From an uncultured Bacteroidota bacterium (GTDB taxonomy: Bacteria > Bacteroidota > Bacteroidia > Flavobacteriales > Flavobacteriaceae), in the NCBI GenBank assembly GCA_902619855.1, contig CACNGE010000002.1, positions 25,575-89,574 on the forward strand: DNA of 64,000 bases, given 5' to 3'. Shown piece by piece: positions 60,241 through 64,000 of this stretch. A model generated the notes under the pieces. It was given only the letters and a program-made list of their open reading frames with translations, had not been told where the DNA came from and made no database searches. The position numbers and the translations under genes were made by a program. The stretch's first letter is position 1, and the number at the start of each line of letters is the position of its first letter.

Positions 60241-61926
60241 ATGCCACAACAGCGCTACACCATTACAGCAGCACTTCCCTATACTAATGGACCAATTCAT
60301 ATTGGGCATCTGGCTGGTGTTTATGTGCCCGCAGATATTTATGCTCGCTATCTGCGAATGAAAGGAGAAGATGTTTTTTTTGTTTGTGGAAGCGATGAGC
60401 ATGGTGTTGCAATTTCTATTCGAGCCAAAAAAGAGGGGAAGACACCTAAAGAAATTATCGATCATTATCACAATATAATTCAATCTTCTTTTGATGATTT
60501 TGGGATTTCTTTTGATCATTATGGAAGGACTTCCGATCCGATTCATCATCAAACTGCAAGTGATTTTTTTAAAGCACTTTATGATAAGGGCGATTTTATT
60601 GAAGAGACCACAGAGCAATTGTACGATCAAGAAGCCGAACAGTTTTTGGCCGATCGGTTTGTGGTGGGTACTTGTCCACATTGCGGCCATGAAGAGGCCT
60701 ATGGTGATCAATGTGAGTCTTGTGGGCGCTCGCTCAATGCGACTGATTTAATACATCCAACCTCCACTATTTCTGGTAGTGTTCCCATCACCAAAGCAAC
60801 CAAACATTGGTTCCTACCACTGGATAGGTATCAAAGCTTTTTGGAAGATTGGATTCTGAAAGGGCATGCTGATGATTGGAAACTCAATGTATATGGACAA
60901 GTAAAATCCTGGCTTGACGATGGGCTCAAAGCAAGGGCAGTAACGCGAGACCTTGACTGGGGGATTCCAGTACCAGTGCCAGGAGGCGAAAACAAAGTGC
61001 TCTATGTTTGGTTTGATGCGCCTATTGGGTATATCTCTGCAACCAAAGATTGGGCACAGCAAAACAATACCGCCTGGGAGCCATATTGGAAAGACAAAAA
61101 CACCAAGCTCATCCACTTTATTGGCAAGGACAATATCGTGTTTCACTGTATTATCTTTCCTTCTATGCTAAAGGCAGAGGGGTCTTATGTATTGCCGACC
61201 AATGTGCCTGCAAACGAGTTCCTAAACCTCGAAGGACAAAAACTATCAACCTCAAAAAATTGGGCTGTTTGGCTCCATGAGTATTTGGAGGATTTTCCAG
61301 GCAAACAAGATGTGTTGCGTTATGTTTTAACCGCCAATGCACCAGAAAACAAAGACAATGACTTCACTTGGCGTGATTTTCAAGCTAGAAATGACAACGA
61401 GCTCGTTGCTATTTATGGAAACTTTATCAATCGAATTGTTGTGCTCACCCATAAGTACTATGAAGGAGTGGTCCCTGCACCAAATCACAACACCCAAGTG
61501 GACGAAGAAACCCTTGAGGAGTTGCGTTCCTTACCAATCCAAATCGCAACTGCAGTGGAAAACTATCGCTTTCGTGAAGCCAGTCAAATCCTTTTGAAAA
61601 TTGCACGCCTAGGCAATAAATATCTCGCTGATGAAGAGCCTTGGAAACAGCAAAAAACCAATCCTGAGCGTGTGAAAACCATCATGTATAATGGCCTACA
61701 AATTGCAGCTGTATTGGCAATTGCCAGCACTCCGTTTTTACCACAAACTGCCAACAAGCTCAAAACCATATTGGGACTTTCGCTGCAATCCAATTGGAGT
61801 GATATGACTCAATCCGAATTGGTAGCTGTTGGAACTGTCCTTGCCCCTAGTGAATTGTTGTTTTCAAAAGTTGAAGATGACGATATTCAAATCCAACTGG
61901 ACAAACTAAAAAACCAGAGCATCTAG
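60241..61926 (+). CDS. metG: Methionine--tRNA ligase
   Basis: [55 protein letters not shown] zinc site, [17 protein letters not shown] (KMSKS-like). Confidence 0.96.
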   Translation: MPQQRYTITAALPYTNGPIHIGHLAGVYVPADIYARYLRMKGEDVFFVCGSDEHGVAISIRAKKEGKTPKEIIDHYHNIIQSSFDDFGISFDHYGRTSDPIHHQTASDFFKALYDKGDFIEETTEQLYDQEAEQFLADRFVVGTCPHCGHEEAYGDQCESCGRSLNATDLIHPTSTISGSVPITKATKHWFLPLDRYQSFLEDWILKGHADDWKLNVYGQVKSWLDDGLKARAVTRDLDWGIPVPVPGGENKVLYVWFDAPIGYISATKDWAQQNNTAWEPYWKDKNTKLIHFIGKDNIVFHCIIFPSMLKAEGSYVLPTNVPANEFLNLEGQKLSTSKNWAVWLHEYLEDFPGKQDVLRYVLTANAPENKDNDFTWRDFQARNDNELVAIYGNFINRIVVLTHKYYEGVVPAPNHNTQVDEETLEELRSLPIQIATAVENYRFREASQILLKIARLGNKYLADEEPWKQQKTNPERVKTIMYNGLQIAAVLAIASTPFLPQTANKLKTILGLSLQSNWSDMTQSELVAVGTVLAPSELLFSKVEDDDIQIQLDKLKNQSI

Positions 61927-61930
61927 GCCC

Positions 61931-62833
61931 ATGCTTCACATTGCCTTTGATGCTTGCTATGCCCACCCACTGCCTGAGAAGCACCGATTTCCGATGATTA
62001 AATATGAGTTGTTACCAAAGCAACTCCTGCATGAAGGCACTTGCGTAGCTGAACAATTTTTCAGTCCAAAACCCATTCACAAAGATATTGTGTTGCGAGT
62101 ACACACGCCTAGCTATTACGATCAATTGTGTGGGCTAACATTGTCCAAATCAGAGGTTCGGGGTTTAGGCTTTCCTCTATCGAAAGAGCTTGTGCATCGC
62201 GAGCATGTCATCGCACAAGGAACAATCGATGGGGCTGCTTATGCCCTCGAGCATGGTATTGCGATGAACATTGCTGGAGGAACACATCATGCCTATGCCG
62301 ATCGATCTGAAGCGTTTTGTATGCTCAACGATCAGGCCATTGCAGCGCAGTGGCTTCTTGACAATGAGAAGGCAAATAAGATATTGATTCTTGATTTGGA
62401 TGTGCATCAGGGGAATGGAACTGCTGCCATTTTTTCAAATCATGAAAAGGTTTTTACCTTTTCTATGCATGGTGAAAAAAACTATCCTTTTCGCAAAGAG
62501 AAAAGCGATTGGGATATTGCTTTGCCTGACCAAACAGATGATGCCACCTATTTGAAAATCCTTACAGATAGTTTGGATGATTTATACCAAAACGTACAGC
62601 CAGACTTTGTATTTTATTTGTGTGGTGTTGACGTGATTGCGCAGGACAAGCTCGGAAGATTGGGCTTGTCGGTGTTGGGTTGTAAGGAGCGCGATGAGAT
62701 GGTATTGCAATGGTGTCGGCGACACGCCTTGCCTGTACAATGCAGCATGGGTGGTGGGTATGTCCCTGAAATTTCGGTTTTAGTAGAGGCCCACGCCAAT
62801 ACGTTTCGATTGGCACAGGATATCTACTTTTAG
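61931..62833 (+). CDS. Histone deacetylase/acetoin utilization (arginase-fold) family protein
   Basis: NIAGGTHHAYADRSEAFCMLNDQAIAA, ILDLDVHQGNGTAAIF motifs. Confidence 0.92.
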   Translation: MLHIAFDACYAHPLPEKHRFPMIKYELLPKQLLHEGTCVAEQFFSPKPIHKDIVLRVHTPSYYDQLCGLTLSKSEVRGLGFPLSKELVHREHVIAQGTIDGAAYALEHGIAMNIAGGTHHAYADRSEAFCMLNDQAIAAQWLLDNEKANKILILDLDVHQGNGTAAIFSNHEKVFTFSMHGEKNYPFRKEKSDWDIALPDQTDDATYLKILTDSLDDLYQNVQPDFVFYLCGVDVIAQDKLGRLGLSVLGCKERDEMVLQWCRRHALPVQCSMGGGYVPEISVLVEAHANTFRLAQDIYF

Positions 62834-62835
62834 GG

Positions 62836-63162
62836 CTAAAGCATCATCAGCTCGTCACAAAGGATTTCGGTGACATAGCGTTTGTCACCATCTTTGGTCT
62901 CGTAGGTGCGATGCACCAACTTGCCTTCGACTGCAACTTTTTTGCCTTTGGTTAGGTGTTCTTCACAGATTTCAGCAAGCTTACCCCATGCAACGATGGG
63001 GTGCCATTGGGTGTCTTCTTTGCGTTCGCCCTTTTCATTCGTATAGGTTGAGTTGGTAGCGATGCGAAAGTTGGCAACCTTACGCCCGCTTTCTAAACTT
63101 CTAATTTCTGGATCCGCGCCCAAGTGCCCGATCAATTTTACACGGTTTTGAATTTTGTTCAT
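62836..63162 (-). CDS. ssb: Single-stranded DNA-binding protein
   Basis: NRVKLIGHLGADPEIRSLESGRKVANFRIATNSTY OB-fold signature; short C-terminus. Confidence 0.93.
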   Translation of the reverse strand: MNKIQNRVKLIGHLGADPEIRSLESGRKVANFRIATNSTYTNEKGERKEDTQWHPIVAWGKLAEICEEHLTKGKKVAVEGKLVHRTYETKDGDKRYVTEILCDELMML

Positions 63163-63388
63163 AATAGGAGATTTACGTTAAACATTGACGCAAAGTTGCA
63201 AGCTCCAATAGCAAATAGTCGTATGATAAATGTTTATTTACGGATATAATCGGTTATAAACGTTTAAACACGACTACCTAAGAATATGAAACAATTTTAT
63301 TTGCTATATCTGCAAGAAAAATTGAAAGCTTCTCTTGTTTTTTTTAAATTTAAAATCCTAAATATCAATTATGAATTAAAAATCTACT

Positions 63389-63742
63389 ATGGACAAAAGA
63401 CAATGCCTCCAATGTCATGACCCCATAACTGGGCGAAGTGATAAACGATTTTGTGGTGATCAGTGTCGAAATATCTATAACAACCAAGAAAGACGTGAGC
63501 ACAAGTTCAACGTTTACAAGATCAATAAACGTTTACTCCATAACTATAGTATATTAAAAAAATTAAACCCAAACGATAAAACCAAAGTCTCTCGCAAGAA
63601 GCTAGAAGACGCAGCATTTTCCTTTACCTACATCACAAGTATTTATCATACAAAAGCAGGAAAGACCTATTACTTTGTATATGATCAGGGTTATATGCGC
63701 CTAGGGAACGGTTGGTATATTTTGGTCAGGCGAAGAGAATAA
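63389..63742 (+). CDS. Small zinc-ribbon-containing protein of unknown function
   Basis: CLQCHDPITGRSDKRFCGDQCRN Cys cluster followed by a basic helix-rich region. Confidence 0.75.
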   Translation: MDKRQCLQCHDPITGRSDKRFCGDQCRNIYNNQERREHKFNVYKINKRLLHNYSILKKLNPNDKTKVSRKKLEDAAFSFTYITSIYHTKAGKTYYFVYDQGYMRLGNGWYILVRRRE

Positions 63743-63743
63743 G

Positions 63744-64000
63744 CTAACGCCAACGCTGGCTTCTGAGTTGAAGGGCAGCAACAACAACATCACGTCGGCT
63801 GATCTGACCAGCCAATCGACCATTGTTTAGCACAGGTAAACGACGTCGACTATTGGTGTGAAAATACAAAGCTGCGTCAAATATCGTACGATCATGGTCG
63901 ATCGTATTCACAGGAAATGACATAAAATTTGATACTTGCTTTTCTAAAATCGGCATATTGAAGTATCTGCTTTCAGAGATTTGTTTCATAAAATCTGCTT
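63744..64000 (-). CDS. CBS domain-containing protein, possibly truncated by window edge
   Basis: VSNFMSFPVNTIDHDRTIFDAALYFHTNSRRRLPVLNNGRLAGQISRRDVVVAAL; frame open to the edge. Confidence 0.8.
   Translation of the reverse strand, partial: ADFMKQISESRYFNMPILEKQVSNFMSFPVNTIDHDRTIFDAALYFHTNSRRRLPVLNNGRLAGQISRRDVVVAALQLRSQRWR

Noticed and set aside
60229-60711. 160-aa minus-strand ORF opposite metG
   Set aside because: Antisense to the conserved MetRS catalytic region
1-64000. Search for mobile elements, prophage, toxin-antitoxin, restriction or anti-phage defence genes, rRNA
   Set aside because: No transposase, integrase, phage structural, defence-like or rRNA sequence recognised in the translations or the raw sequence

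Overview
The window looks like chromosomal DNA from a Bacteroidota bacterium, probably Flavobacteriia. The grounds are T9SS type B sorting/SprB/PorP-SprF proteins, a GYDIA-type GHMP kinase, TAnnTTTG promoter boxes and an exonuclease-fused DnaE. Most of it is ordinary housekeeping gene content: prc (partial), surE, lpxB, a C40 lipoprotein, thioredoxins, a POT transporter, HMG-CoA reductase plus GYDIA kinase, an MscS-family channel, dnaE, rpsP-rimM, a TonB receptor, prs-rplY-pth-ribF-serS-rsmA-mgtE, mfd, metG, ssb, and tRNA-Asp and tRNA-Leu. The standout is a minus-strand locus at 9425-35817. It encodes an uninterrupted 7284-aa predicted T9SS-exported giant adhesin made of three consecutive repeat families, followed by SprB/PKD-like and C-terminal sorting domains. 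A PorP/SprF-like protein overlaps it by 4 bp, followed by a 696-aa putative lipoprotein and a DUF5723-like predicted barrel. Secondary points of interest are a histidine-kinase-like gene remnant, an orphan terminator that may end a small RNA, an inverted repeat upstream of the giant gene, a DnaE with an apparently degenerate PHP motif, and a long repetitive extension on ribosomal protein S16. All calls come from reading the sequence and the supplied translations; no database search was run.
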